The notes under the pieces were generated by a model. It was not told the DNA's origin. It saw only the letters and a program-made list of their open reading frames with translations, and ran no database searches. This document shows, piece after piece, positions 30,766 through 40,963 of a stretch of 64,000 bases of DNA. Positions within the stretch are counted from its first letter, which is position 1; each line of letters opens with the position of its first letter. Source of the stretch: Streptomyces sp. MA5143a (GTDB lineage: Bacteria > Actinomycetota > Actinomycetes > Streptomycetales > Streptomycetaceae); contig NZ_OLMK01000073.1 of the NCBI RefSeq assembly GCF_900290235.1, forward strand, positions 62,001 through 126,000, written 5' to 3'. The translations under genes were made by a program, and so were the position numbers.

Positions 30766-31326
30766 GTGGCCAGCAGCAGCTCGGGATTCGTGGCCGGGCT
30801 CACGGCGGCGGCGATCGCCGCAGTCGGTTTCCTCACCTACCAGGCATCGGCCAGCGTGCCGGACGACCTCGGCAAGCCGTCCCCCTCGGAGACACCGGCG
30901 GCCAAGAAGTCCAAGGCACCCGCCGGCAAGGAGAAGGACGACGACCTGCTCCTGCCCAAGGGTTCGGGCACCGGCGAGCGTGTCGTCTACTCCCTGGACG
31001 AGGACCGCGTCTGGCTGGTCGGCGCGAACGAGAAGGTCACCCGCACCTTCGAGGTCACGCCCAGCGCGGTGGACCCCACCCCCGCCACCTACACGGTCAC
31101 GTCCCGCTCCGCCGCCGTCACCGGCTCCGACGGCACCCCCATCGAGCACGTGGTCCGCTTCGCCTCGATCGACGGCGTGGTGATCGGCTTCAGCGCGGCG
31201 GTGGACGGCTCCACCCCCCAGCCCGACCCCGCCGTCAAGACGGGCGGCATCCGGGAGTCCCGCAAGGACGGCAAGGCGATGTGGCAGTTCGCAGGCATCG
31301 GCACGAAGGTGGTCGTGGTCAAGTAA
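30766..31326 (+). CDS. hypothetical exported or membrane-anchored protein
   Basis: 186 residues. A hydrophobic segment near the N-terminus (GFVAGLTAAAIAAVGFLTY) works as signal or anchor. A low-complexity Pro/Lys/Ala/Asp region follows, then a compact beta-rich domain (GERVVYSLDEDRVWLVGANEKVTRTFEVTPS onwards) ending AMWQFAGIGTKVVVVK. No known domain is recognised. The start is uncertain, because the GTG chosen has only a weak Shine-Dalgarno. It is divergent from tsaB. Confidence 0.7.
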   Translation: MASSSSGFVAGLTAAAIAAVGFLTYQASASVPDDLGKPSPSETPAAKKSKAPAGKEKDDDLLLPKGSGTGERVVYSLDEDRVWLVGANEKVTRTFEVTPSAVDPTPATYTVTSRSAAVTGSDGTPIEHVVRFASIDGVVIGFSAAVDGSTPQPDPAVKTGGIRESRKDGKAMWQFAGIGTKVVVVK

Positions 31327-31357
31327 GGGGTGCCGGTCGAAGCAAGGGGAGCACACA

Positions 31358-31406
31358 AAAGGGGCGCGGGGAACTGCGCGACCGGCCCCCACCCACCCGC
31401 AGCCGC
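31358..31406 (+). repeat. intergenic repeat, copy 1
   Basis: Copy of a ~45-50-bp element with core GGCGCGGGGAACTGCGCGAC followed by CCGGCC and a CCCGCAGCC tail. It lies between two convergent genes (ending at 31326 and 31443). Confidence 0.85.
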
Positions 31407-31442
31407 GCCACGACCGCAGACACCCCTCCGAGAGCGCAACCT

Positions 31443-31628
31443 CTACGCAGCCCGGGGATGCCGCCCCTTCACGCCCCGCCGCTCCTCCACCCGAACCGGC
31501 GGAGCCCCCGGCGGTGTGGAGACCACCTTCGCCGCCGCACAGCTCGCCAACAGGTCCCGCATCGACACCCCGGCGACCCCGGACGCCACCCCGATCGGCC
31601 GCCCGTCCCGCCGCTCCGAACCCTGCAT
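31443..31628 (-). CDS. small hypothetical protein with iron-box-like upstream site
   Basis: 61 residues: MQGSERRDGRPIGVASGVAG at the start, a middle MRDLLASCAAAKVVSTPP, and a basic end. No domain is recognised. A perfect AGGAGG 5 nt before the ATG strongly supports translation. A DmdR/IdeR-like iron box lies 32 bases upstream (31660-31678), suggesting repression by iron. It contains one cysteine (LLASC) and no signal peptide. The frame stays open further upstream, but only this start has a Shine-Dalgarno. Confidence 0.7.
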   Translation of the reverse strand: MQGSERRDGRPIGVASGVAGVSMRDLLASCAAAKVVSTPPGAPPVRVEERRGVKGRHPRAA

Positions 31629-31659
31629 GGACGCCTCCTGGTGCCACCGGCGAACCAAG

Positions 31660-31678
31660 TTAGGTAGACCTAACCAAG
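31660..31678 (-). promoter_or_regulatory. iron box (DmdR1/IdeR-type operator)
   Basis: Minus-strand CTTGGTTAGGTCTACCTAA agrees with the actinobacterial iron-box consensus at about 14-15 of 19 positions, including the TTAGG and CCTAA half-sites. It lies 32 bases before the 61-residue ORF. Confidence 0.65.
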
Positions 31679-31814
31679 GACTGGTTACCATGTGACCACG
31701 CCGGAAGCGCCAAAGCAACATTTTGCCGACACCTTGTCGGAACCGACACAAGAGGCGACCGCCGCACGACGGAGCCACCTCACTCAGGCGCAGCACCACC
31801 AGGCGCCGCCCAGC

Positions 31815-32402
31815 TCAGGCGGACAGCACCCCCAGCTCGACGGACGCCCACCGTTCCCCCAGCCCGGTGACGGTCACCTGCCGCACCTCGTCGGTGGTGT
31901 CACCGACCGCCCGGTGGATGACGACATGGAGCCGGTCGTCGGTCAGCTCCTCGACCTTCCCCTCGCCCCACTCCACGACGATCACCGAATCCGGCAGCGA
32001 GACGTCGAGGTCGAGGTCCTCCATCTCGTCCAGCCCGCCGCCCAGGCGATACGCGTCGACGTGGACGAGCGGCGGCCCCTCCCCCAGCGAGGGATGCACG
32101 CGCGCGATGACGAACGTCGGCGAGGTGACGGCTCCGCGCACCCCGAGCCCTTCCCCGAGCCCCCGGGTCAGGGTCGTCTTCCCCGCGCCCAGCTCCCCGT
32201 TGAGCATGACGAGATCACCCGGACGCAGCAGTTTGGCCAGCCGACGGCCCAACTCCAGCATCTGCTCGGGAGACTGCACGACGCCCTCGAAGGACGTCAC
32301 GGACGACGAAGGCGACGAGGGTGAAGAGGTTGAAGAGGGCGAAGAGGGGACGACCCCGGGCTCACCCGGGACGTACCGTGCTGCTGGCGCTTCCATAACC
32401 AC
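31815..32402 (-). CDS. tsaE: tRNA t6A synthesis ATPase TsaE
   Basis: 195-residue P-loop ATPase of the t6A synthase. After a Ser/Pro-rich N-terminal extension (about 35 residues, not usual in the family) come SPEQMLELGRRLAKLLRPGDLVMLNGELGAGKTTLTRGLGEGLG with the Walker A, then SPTFVIARVH and HVDAYRLG. The start could be the GTG at 32402 or the ATG at 32396. Either way it overlaps the 3' end of the upstream hydrolase gene by 35-41 bases, so the two are probably coupled. The nearby tsaB/tsaD operon supplies its partners. Confidence 0.94.
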   Translation of the reverse strand: MVMEAPAARYVPGEPGVVPSSPSSTSSPSSPSSSVTSFEGVVQSPEQMLELGRRLAKLLRPGDLVMLNGELGAGKTTLTRGLGEGLGVRGAVTSPTFVIARVHPSLGEGPPLVHVDAYRLGGGLDEMEDLDLDVSLPDSVIVVEWGEGKVEELTDDRLHVVIHRAVGDTTDEVRQVTVTGLGERWASVELGVLSA

Positions 32403-33606
32403 TTACGGTAGCCCCCGTCGGCACGGCACCCGCCCGGGTCAGCAGGTCGGCGAGCCGGTCGGTGACCACCTCGGGGTGCTCCAGCATCACCAGGTGCCCG
32501 GCGTCCGGTACGAGCACCAGCTCCGCGTCCGGCAGCAGATCGGCGATCGCCTCGCTGTGCTCGCTCGGCGTGACCAGGTCCTGGACCCCGGCCAGCACCA
32601 GCACCGGCAGCTCGGCGAACTCCGCGAGCGCCTCCGTCTTGTCGTGCTCGGTGAACGCCGGGTAGAACTCGGCGACGACGTCGATGGGCGTGCCCTCGAT
32701 CATCCGCTCGGCGAACCGCTCGACCGCCGGGTCGACGTCCCGCGACGCGAACGAGTACCGCTTGATGATCCCGGCGAACAGATCGGCGGTCGCCCGCCGC
32801 CCCCGTTCCACCAGCGCGGCCTGCTGCCCGAGCGCCCTGAGCACCCCCGGCAGTACCCGCCGCACCACGTTGACGCCCGCGACGGGCAGCCCGAAGTTGA
32901 CCTCGCCGAGCCGCCCCGAGGACGTACCGACCAGGGCGACGGCGACGACCCGCTCACGGATCAGATCGGGGTAGTGGGCGGCGAGGGCCATGACGGTCAT
33001 CCCGCCCATGGAGTGCCCGACGAGCACGATGGGCCCCTCGGGCACGGCCGCGTCGATCACGGCCTTGAGGTCGCGCCCGAGCTGGTCGATGGTGACCGGC
33101 GCCCCGTCGACGGCCTGGCCCCGTCCGGAGCGGCCGTGGCTGCGCTGGTCCCAGTGCACGGTCCGTACGACACCGCGCAGCGCGGCCCGCTGGAAGTGCC
33201 AGGAGTCCTGGTTGAGGCAGTAGCCGTGGCTGAAGACGACGGTGACGGGGGCGGGGGACTTGCGGCCGAAGAGGCGGCGTCTGCGGGGCGCGAGGCCGGC
33301 CTCGGGCTCGATGTCGTCGACCTCGTAGTACAGCTCGGTGCCGTCGTCCGCGTACGCCTTGCCGGGGGTGCCGCGCAGCGTCCCGTAGGGGCCCGTGGAG
33401 TCGAGCGCGAGCCGGGCCTTCCTGCGCATGCCGCGGCCGACGGTGAGCCGCTCTATGGCGACACCGGCGGCCGCGCCCGCGGCGACCACACCTATCGCCG
33501 CCCCCGCGACACCGGCCCTGCGCCAGGTCCCGCCGGCGGCGGCGGACGCGGCTGTGGCGGCCGCGCTCGCGACGGCCTCCACGGCCTCCGCGCTGCTCTC
33601 GCTCAC
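32362..33606 (-). CDS. alpha/beta hydrolase, membrane-associated
   Basis: 414 residues. The Ala-rich N-terminus contains a hydrophobic segment (GVAGAAIGVVAAGAAAGVAI) that may anchor it. A proline-iminopeptidase-like alpha/beta hydrolase follows: FSHGYCLNQDSWHFQ (oxyanion), HWDQRSHGRSGRG, the nucleophile elbow VGHSMGGMTVMALA, and a late VPDAGHLVMLEHPE with the catalytic His. It is conserved between alr and tsaE in Streptomyces chromosomes. The substrate is unknown. The C-terminal ~12 codons overlap tsaE. Confidence 0.9.
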   Translation of the reverse strand: MSESSAEAVEAVASAAATAASAAAGGTWRRAGVAGAAIGVVAAGAAAGVAIERLTVGRGMRRKARLALDSTGPYGTLRGTPGKAYADDGTELYYEVDDIEPEAGLAPRRRRLFGRKSPAPVTVVFSHGYCLNQDSWHFQRAALRGVVRTVHWDQRSHGRSGRGQAVDGAPVTIDQLGRDLKAVIDAAVPEGPIVLVGHSMGGMTVMALAAHYPDLIRERVVAVALVGTSSGRLGEVNFGLPVAGVNVVRRVLPGVLRALGQQAALVERGRRATADLFAGIIKRYSFASRDVDPAVERFAERMIEGTPIDVVAEFYPAFTEHDKTEALAEFAELPVLVLAGVQDLVTPSEHSEAIADLLPDAELVLVPDAGHLVMLEHPEVVTDRLADLLTRAGAVPTGATVSGYGSASSTVRPG

Positions 33607-33686
33607 ATCCCGCTCCTCTTCGCCGGCCCTCGGGCCCTAGCCGCTCCGCACACCTGTACGGAGTTTCCCGTCTCGTTCGTCTTTCA

Positions 33687-33728
33687 CTTACTCGTGGTGT
33701 ACTCGCGCTTACTCGTGTTGTACTCGCG
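33687..33728. repeat. 21-bp direct tandem duplication
   Basis: CTTACTCGTGKTGTACTCGCG present twice without spacing, in the alr-hydrolase gap. One base differs between copies. Confidence 0.85.
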
Positions 33729-33795
33729 TCGACGCGGGCGCGTTCAGAACTGCGGGGCAGCTCACACGCTCACCCGTTCGTGGGTACGGGATTCC

Positions 33796-34962
33796 TCACG
33801 CCTGCTCACCCGTGTTGACGTAGACGCGCGGTACACGGGTTCCGATGCGGGTCACGATCTCGTACCCGATGGTTCCGGCCGCCTTCGCCCAGTCCTCGGC
33901 GGTCGGTTCGCCGTCGTCACCGGCGCCGAACAGCACCACCTCGTCGCCGACGGCGGGTTCGTCCCCGCCGAGGTCGACGACGAACTGGTCCATCGCGACC
34001 CGGCCCGCGACCGTCCGCCACTTTCCGCCGACGAGCACGGGCCCGGTGCCGGAGGCGTGCCGGGGGATGCCGTCCGCGTAGCCGACGGGGACGAGGCCGA
34101 GGGTCGTGGCGCCCGGGGTGACGTAGTGGTGCCCGTAGCTGACGCCGTGCCCGCCGGGCACATGCTTGACCAGGGCGAGCGAGGCGCTGAGCCGCATCAC
34201 GGGGCGCAGCCCGAGGTCGGCCGAACTGCCCAGCTCCGGGCTGGGCGAGATGCCGTAGAGGGCGATGCCCGCCCGGACGAGGTCGAAGTGACTCTCCGGA
34301 AGGGTGAGCGTGGCGGGCGAGTTGGCGATGTGCCGCACCTCGGGCCGCACGCCCCGGCCCTCCGCGTGCGCCACCATCTCGCGGAAGAGGCCGAGCTGCG
34401 CGGTGATGGACGGGTGCCCCGGCTCGTCGGCGCACGCGAGGTGCGACCAGATCCCGGTGACGGTGACGAGCCCCTCGGCCTCGGCGGCCAGCGCCTCGGT
34501 GACCAGCTCCGCCCAGTCCTCCGGCTGGCAGCCGTTGCGCCCGAGCCCCGTGTCGGCCTTGAGCTGCACACGCGCGCGCGCACCCGCCGCGCGGGCGGCG
34601 TCGGTGACCTCCCGCAGCGCCCACAGCCCGCTGACCGACACGTCGAGGTCGGCCTCGATCGCCTCCCGCCACGGTCCGCCCGGCGCCCAGAGCCAGCACA
34701 TGATGCGCCCCGGCAGCCCCGCCGCGCGGAGCGCCAGCGCCTCCTCGGGCGTGGCCGTACCCAGCCAGGCGGCCCCCTCCTCGACCGCGGCCCGCGCACA
34801 CCGCACCGCCCCGTGGCCGTACGCGTCGGACTTGACGACGGCCATCAGGGCGGCACCCGGCGCCAGCGCGCGCAAGGTCCGCACGTTGGCCCGCAGGGCA
34901 TCCAGATCGATCTCGGCGCGGGCCCGCAGGGGCGCGGTCCGCGAAGGCGCTGTCTCACTCAT
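33796..34962 (-). CDS. alr: alanine racemase
   Basis: PLP enzyme interconverting L- and D-alanine for peptidoglycan. 388 residues, barrel plus beta domain. It has EIDLDALRANV and the PLP lysine in AVVKSDAYGHG (Lys44), QLKADTGLGRNGC with the phosphate/arginine region, and the second-subunit catalytic tyrosine region HGVSYGHHYV. It ends 190 bases before the alpha/beta hydrolase gene on the same strand, likely one transcription unit with tsaE. Confidence 0.97.
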   Translation of the reverse strand: MSETAPSRTAPLRARAEIDLDALRANVRTLRALAPGAALMAVVKSDAYGHGAVRCARAAVEEGAAWLGTATPEEALALRAAGLPGRIMCWLWAPGGPWREAIEADLDVSVSGLWALREVTDAARAAGARARVQLKADTGLGRNGCQPEDWAELVTEALAAEAEGLVTVTGIWSHLACADEPGHPSITAQLGLFREMVAHAEGRGVRPEVRHIANSPATLTLPESHFDLVRAGIALYGISPSPELGSSADLGLRPVMRLSASLALVKHVPGGHGVSYGHHYVTPGATTLGLVPVGYADGIPRHASGTGPVLVGGKWRTVAGRVAMDQFVVDLGGDEPAVGDEVVLFGAGDDGEPTAEDWAKAAGTIGYEIVTRIGTRVPRVYVNTGEQA

Positions 34963-35020
34963 GTCAGCCCCAGTGTCTCAGAGCCCGGGGACACCCCTCC
35001 GGCGCCCCTTGCGCGGGGGC

Positions 35021-35980
35021 TCACGTGCCTGCCCGTTGCCCCCACACGAACACCCGGTCCTTGGTCTTCAGCACCCCCCACAGGGTCCGCGCGTCCGCCA
35101 GCCGCAGGTTCACACACCCCATGGACCCGATCTCCGTGTAGATGGACCCGTACACGGCGTGGAACGCCTGCCCGCCGCTGAAGAACTGCGCGTACGGCAT
35201 CGGCTGGTGATACAGCGTCGACCAGTGGTTCTTGTGCTTCCAGTACACCGTGTGCCAGCCCGCCCGGGTCGGGTACTGCCGCCGTCCGCTGCGGATCGGC
35301 GCGGGCCCGAACACCACCTTCTTGCCCTTCTGCACCCAGGTCAGCTGCCGCGTCAGGTCCACGCACGCCACCCGGTACGTGCGGACCGGGCACTTCCCGG
35401 CCGCGTTGGGGTTCTTGCGGGCCGAGAGGAACTGCATCCGCGCCCAGGTCACCGGCCCGGCGAAACCGATCGCCGGCTTGATGCCCTCCTTGATCTGGAA
35501 CGCGCGGATGGCGAGGCAGTCCGCCCGCGACTGCTTCGCGTCCGCGTTCTTCCGCTTGAGCCACCGCTCGACCTGCTTCTGGTACGGCCCCGTCGCCGTC
35601 GTACAGGTGACCTTCGCGTCGGCGACCGCCTGGGCCTCGCGGAGCGGCACGTACTCGATGAGGTCGTACGTCCCGGCCGCCGCGTTCCTCGGCTCCACCG
35701 CCTCCTCCAGGGCGGTCGGCCGGTACACCCGGGGCGGCAGCACCTGGTCGGGCGTGTCGAGGTGCCAGGGCTGATGGGGGCCGGGCGGCACGCCGGGGAC
35801 GAGTTGCTCGTCGGCGGGGGCGGGGGGCGGCGCCTCGGCCAGGGCGCTGTCCAGGGGCAGGACGCTCACCAGGGCGAGGAGCACGGCGACGCGCCGAAAG
35901 GTCATGCGCCGGCCACGGTTGTCGGGGCGTCGCGCGATATCGCGGGGGGTAATTTGTCTGCTCGTCATGTGATCAGCCAT
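35021..35980 (-). CDS. L,D-transpeptidase (YkuD domain), exported
   Basis: 319 residues. An Arg-rich N-terminus (RRPDNRGRRMTFRR) and hydrophobic core to about residue 48 form a signal peptide, possibly Tat-like. A peptidoglycan-binding-like middle follows (CLAIRAFQIKEGIKPAIGFAGPVTWARMQ), then the YkuD domain with HAVYGSIYTEIGSMGCVNL holding catalytic His274 and Cys289. The family makes 3-3 crosslinks in peptidoglycan; whether this one does so is inference. The start is uncertain among ATGs at 35980, 35968 and 35905. It lies 58 bases upstream of alr on the same strand. Confidence 0.92.
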   Translation of the reverse strand: MADHMTSRQITPRDIARRPDNRGRRMTFRRVAVLLALVSVLPLDSALAEAPPPAPADEQLVPGVPPGPHQPWHLDTPDQVLPPRVYRPTALEEAVEPRNAAAGTYDLIEYVPLREAQAVADAKVTCTTATGPYQKQVERWLKRKNADAKQSRADCLAIRAFQIKEGIKPAIGFAGPVTWARMQFLSARKNPNAAGKCPVRTYRVACVDLTRQLTWVQKGKKVVFGPAPIRSGRRQYPTRAGWHTVYWKHKNHWSTLYHQPMPYAQFFSGGQAFHAVYGSIYTEIGSMGCVNLRLADARTLWGVLKTKDRVFVWGQRAGT

Positions 35981-36168
35981 ACGTGCCGCCCACCTGTGCG
36001 GGAGTGCGCCGCGCGCGCCAGGTCACCCGATATGAGGGCTCACCCAGGACCCGGTCGTCACGTACAGTCACAGAGGGCGCACAGCATGTCGCGTTCGACG
36101 GCATCACCGGAAGACGACAGCACCACCAGTGACGACATCACCGGACACCATCGGACACAGGGGTTGAT

Positions 36169-38016
<1,848 letters not shown>

Positions 38017-38036
38017 CCGGGGCGGGGGTTGCCGCC

Positions 38037-38204
38037 TCAGCGCCCCTGACCGGGATTCGCCCTGATCCGCAGGACGAGCGAGATGGCGCCACAGGCCACC
38101 ACGGCGAACACGGCACCGCCGTAGTTCTCCTGGGCGATGCTGCCGGCGGCGATCACGGAGCCGATGACGAGGGGTAAGCCGGCGGTCATGCGGTTCTTCT
38201 TCAC
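38037..38204 (-). CDS. small two-helix membrane protein
   Basis: 55 residues from the GTG at 38204, which has a strong GGGAGAGG Shine-Dalgarno. Two hydrophobic segments (GLPLVIGSVIAAGSI and GGAVFAVVACGAISLVL) are separated by QENY and followed by a short basic tail. An upstream ATG at 38243 would add 13 residues but has a poor Shine-Dalgarno. It is convergent with glmS. Function is unknown. Confidence 0.65.
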   Translation of the reverse strand: MKKNRMTAGLPLVIGSVIAAGSIAQENYGGAVFAVVACGAISLVLRIRANPGQGR

Positions 38205-38391
38205 GAGGGCCTCTCCCGAGACGTGGGTACCGAATCGCAGCATGATCTCAACGCGCGGGGAGGGCGGGCCAGCCGATAACAGGGCGTGGCGCGCCGGGAT
38301 TTGGCCGCCCGCGCCGCACCCTGGCGGGGCGGACCCGGTGTGGTGTGGTGTGGTGCGCCCTCCCGGGGCGGCGCGCCGTAGGGTGCAGCTC

Positions 38392-38763
38392 ATGCCCATC
38401 ATCGGAGTCGGCATCGACGTCGCCGAGATCGACCGTTTCCGCGCGGCCCTGGAACGGACCCCCTCCATGGCCGAACGCCTCTTCGTGCCCGACGAGCTGC
38501 TCCTCCCGAGCGGCGAACGCCGGGGCATCGCCTCCCTCGCGGCCCGCTTCGCCGCGAAGGAGGCCCTCGCCAAGGCCCTCGGCGCGCCGGCGGGCCTCCA
38601 CTGGACCGACGCGGAGGTCTACGTCGAGCCCTCAGGCCAGCCCCGCCTCCGGGTGTCCGGCACGGTGGCGGCCCGCGCGGCCGAGCTCGGCGTCAAGTCC
38701 TGGCACATCTCACTGAGCCATGACGCGGGCGTGGCCTCAGCGGTGGTGATCGCCGAGGGCTGA
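38392..38763 (+). CDS. acpS: holo-[acyl-carrier-protein] synthase
   Basis: Transfers 4'-phosphopantetheine from CoA to the serine of acyl carrier proteins. 123 residues with the two signature motifs IGVGIDVAEIDRF (metal-binding Asp) and AARFAAKEALAKALG, and the C-terminal HISLSHDAGVASAVVIAE. The ATG follows AGGG closely; the same bases form TAGGGT 7 nt upstream, which could also be a leaderless -10. nnrD follows across a large inverted repeat. Confidence 0.96.
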   Translation: MPIIGVGIDVAEIDRFRAALERTPSMAERLFVPDELLLPSGERRGIASLAARFAAKEALAKALGAPAGLHWTDAEVYVEPSGQPRLRVSGTVAARAAELGVKSWHISLSHDAGVASAVVIAEG

Positions 38764-38776
38764 GGGGCGCCTAATG

Positions 38777-38978
38777 GCTCGGGGGTGCGCGGTTCCTGGG
38801 CGGGTGCGGGTGGTTCGTGGTTTCTCGCGCAGTTCCCCGCGCCCCTGAAGGCTTCGGGCCTGCGGCCCGGCCTTCAGCTGAAAGCCCGGGGGCGCAGCCC
38901 CCGGCTTCAGGGGCGCGGGGAACTGCGCGACCAGCCCCCACCCACCTGCACCCGCCAACGAACCGCGCACCCCCGAGC
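38777..38978. repeat. 202-bp imperfect inverted repeat made of two opposed repeat copies
   Basis: Arms 38777-38850 and 38905-38978 (74 bp each) are imperfectly complementary over their whole length, around a 54-bp GC-rich centre with its own small dyads. Each arm contains one copy of the GGCGCGGGGAACTGCGCGAC element, in opposite orientations (left arm reversed). It fills most of the 308-bp acpS-nnrD gap. No coding character is seen. Confidence 0.85.
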
Positions 38979-39071
38979 TGCCAGGCGCCCACCCCTCACA
39001 CCTCGCACCCAACCCCAAGGCTCGCCCCCTCCTACCTCCCCCGGCCAAAAGAGAAGGGCACACTCGACCCC

Positions 39072-40511
39072 ATGCGCTCAGCCCACCGCGTAGAAACCGT
39101 CCGCTCAGCCGAACGCACCCTCATGGCCCAACTCCCCCCCGGCGCCCTGATGCAACGCGCCGCCGCCGGCCTCGCCGCGGCCTGCGCGGACGCGCTCGGC
39201 CGGGTCTACGGCAGCCGCGTCGTCCTCCTCACCGGCAGCGGGGACAACGGCGGCGACACCCTGTACGCCGGCGCCCGCCTGGCGAGGCGCGGCGCGGGAG
39301 TGACCGCCATCCTCCTCAACCCCGACCGCACCCACCCCGACGCCCTCAAGGCCCTCCGCCGAGCCGGCGGCACCACCACCACACCTGGCGCCGCCGCGGA
39401 CGCCATCGCCCGCGCCGACCTCGTCCTGGACGGCATCGTCGGCATCGGCGGCAAGGGCGGTCTCCGCCCCGACGCCGCCCACCTCGCCGAACTCGTCACC
39501 GCCTCCCGCGCCACGGTCGTCGCCGTGGACCTCCCGAGCGGCATCGAACCGGACACGGGCGAGGTGCACGGCACAGCTCTCCGCGCCGACCTCACCGTCA
39601 CCTTCGGCACCCACAAGCCGGGCCTGCTCATCGACCCGGCCCGCGTGTACGCCGGCTCCGTACGCCTGATCGACATCGGCCTCGCGAGCACCCTCCCCGC
39701 CACCCCGGACCTGGAGTCCCTCCAGCACGCCGACCTGGCCGCCCTCCTCCCCCACCCGGCCGCGGAGAGCGACAAGTACCGCCGGGGAGTCGTGGGCATC
39801 GCGGCCGGGTCGACCCGCTACCCGGGGGCCGCGGTCCTCGCGGTCGCCGGCGCCCTGCGCTCCGGTGCCGGCGCCGTCCGCTACGTGGGCCCGGCCGCCG
39901 ACGCCGTCCTCGCCCGTTTCCCGGAGACCCTGGTGTCGGACAGCGGCCCGAAGAAGGCCGGCCGGGTCCAGGCGTGGGTGACCGGCCCCGGCGCGGGCGA
40001 CGACGCGGCCCCGGTCGCCGAGGCGCTCTCCACCGACGTGCCCGTCCTCCTGGACGCCGACGGCCTGCGCCTCGCGGACGTGGCCGCCGTACGGGCCCGT
40101 ACCGCCCCCACCATCATGACCCCGCACGCGGGCGAGGCCGCGGCGCTGCTGGGTGTCGCCCGCGAGGACGTCGAGTCGGCCCGGCTGACCGCAGTAAGGG
40201 AGCTGGCCCGCCGCTACGGCGCCACGGTCCTCCTCAAGGGCTCGACCACCTTGATCGCCGGGCCCGACGACGCCACCCCGGTCCGGGTGAACCCCACCGG
40301 CACCCCGTGGCTGGCCACCGCCGGCAGCGGCGACGTCCTGTCCGGCCTCACCGGCTCCCTGCTGGCCGCCGGCCTCGCGTCCCTGGACGCGGCGAGCGCG
40401 GCGGCGTACCTCCACGGCCTGGCGGGCCGCTACGCCGCGAACGGCGCCCCCACGGCCGCCCAGGACGTCGCGGACGCCCTCCCCCAGGCATGGCGGGACA
40501 TCAGGGCCTGA
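39072..40511 (+). CDS. nnrD: bifunctional NAD(P)H-hydrate repair enzyme
   Basis: Repairs hydrated NAD(P)H. The N-terminal half (residues 1-215) is the epimerase domain (LTGSGDNGGDTLYAGARLA, VDLPSGIEPDTGEVHG, FGTHKPGLL). The C-terminal half is the ADP-dependent dehydratase of the ribokinase-like fold (GVVGIAAGSTRYPGAAVLAVAGALRSGAGAVRY, VTGPGAG, LDADGL, MTPHAGEAAAL, and NPTGTPWLATAGSGDVLSGLTGSLLA with the catalytic Asp). 479 residues, the standard fused length. The Shine-Dalgarno is distant from the ATG, so the exact start is moderately certain. Confidence 0.95.
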   Translation: MRSAHRVETVRSAERTLMAQLPPGALMQRAAAGLAAACADALGRVYGSRVVLLTGSGDNGGDTLYAGARLARRGAGVTAILLNPDRTHPDALKALRRAGGTTTTPGAAADAIARADLVLDGIVGIGGKGGLRPDAAHLAELVTASRATVVAVDLPSGIEPDTGEVHGTALRADLTVTFGTHKPGLLIDPARVYAGSVRLIDIGLASTLPATPDLESLQHADLAALLPHPAAESDKYRRGVVGIAAGSTRYPGAAVLAVAGALRSGAGAVRYVGPAADAVLARFPETLVSDSGPKKAGRVQAWVTGPGAGDDAAPVAEALSTDVPVLLDADGLRLADVAAVRARTAPTIMTPHAGEAAALLGVAREDVESARLTAVRELARRYGATVLLKGSTTLIAGPDDATPVRVNPTGTPWLATAGSGDVLSGLTGSLLAAGLASLDAASAAAYLHGLAGRYAANGAPTAAQDVADALPQAWRDIRA

Positions 40512-40552
40512 CCGTCGTCACCCACCTACGGCGAGAGGCGAGGCGGGGGCCG

Positions 40553-40762
40553 TCACTCCCCCTCCTCGATCCGGTCCATGGCGTCCCGCACCATCCCCAG
40601 ATACTCGACCTCCTCGCACCGCGGCTTGCTGCCCATCCGGTACATGTCCATGGCGTCGTCGAGGCACTCGCCCAGATCCTCGTCCGGCAGATCGTCCGCC
40701 AGCTCACTGCAGACCTGCCCGGCGAACTCCTGGTCAGCGCGCGTAGACCATACGGAAGCCAC
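40553..40762 (-). CDS. small acidic conserved hypothetical protein
   Basis: 69 residues, acidic and helical (QEFAGQVCSELADDLPDEDLGECLDDAMDMYRMGS), with three cysteines and no known domain. A clear GAGGGG Shine-Dalgarno precedes the GTG start. It is convergent with nnrD and divergent from coaA. Function is unknown. Confidence 0.7.
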   Translation of the reverse strand: MASVWSTRADQEFAGQVCSELADDLPDEDLGECLDDAMDMYRMGSKPRCEEVEYLGMVRDAMDRIEEGE

Positions 40763-40963
40763 CCGATCGCCCCTCAGGTAAGTCGGGAGGCGGCTCCCTC
40801 CCGGCTGCCGGGGACGCTAGTCCTCCCCACACCCGCGGTCCATACCTTCACCACAGTTCACCCACAGTGAGGACCCGACACGAACCCGGTCCGCCACCCT
40901 GCCCCGGCCGAGGGTGACGGACCCCACCCCGCCACCCCGTTCAAACTCCGTTAACAATGGACT

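Noticed and set aside
31723..35181. 1152-codon open frame on the plus strand
   Set aside because: It runs antisense across tsaE, the hydrolase, alr and part of the L,D-transpeptidase, all with clear family motifs. Low-complexity Arg/Pro/Gly composition shows it is a high-GC shadow.
35981..36168. Possible glmS ribozyme upstream of glmS
   Set aside because: The 188-base gap shows no recognisable ribozyme core, and glmS in actinobacteria generally lacks it.
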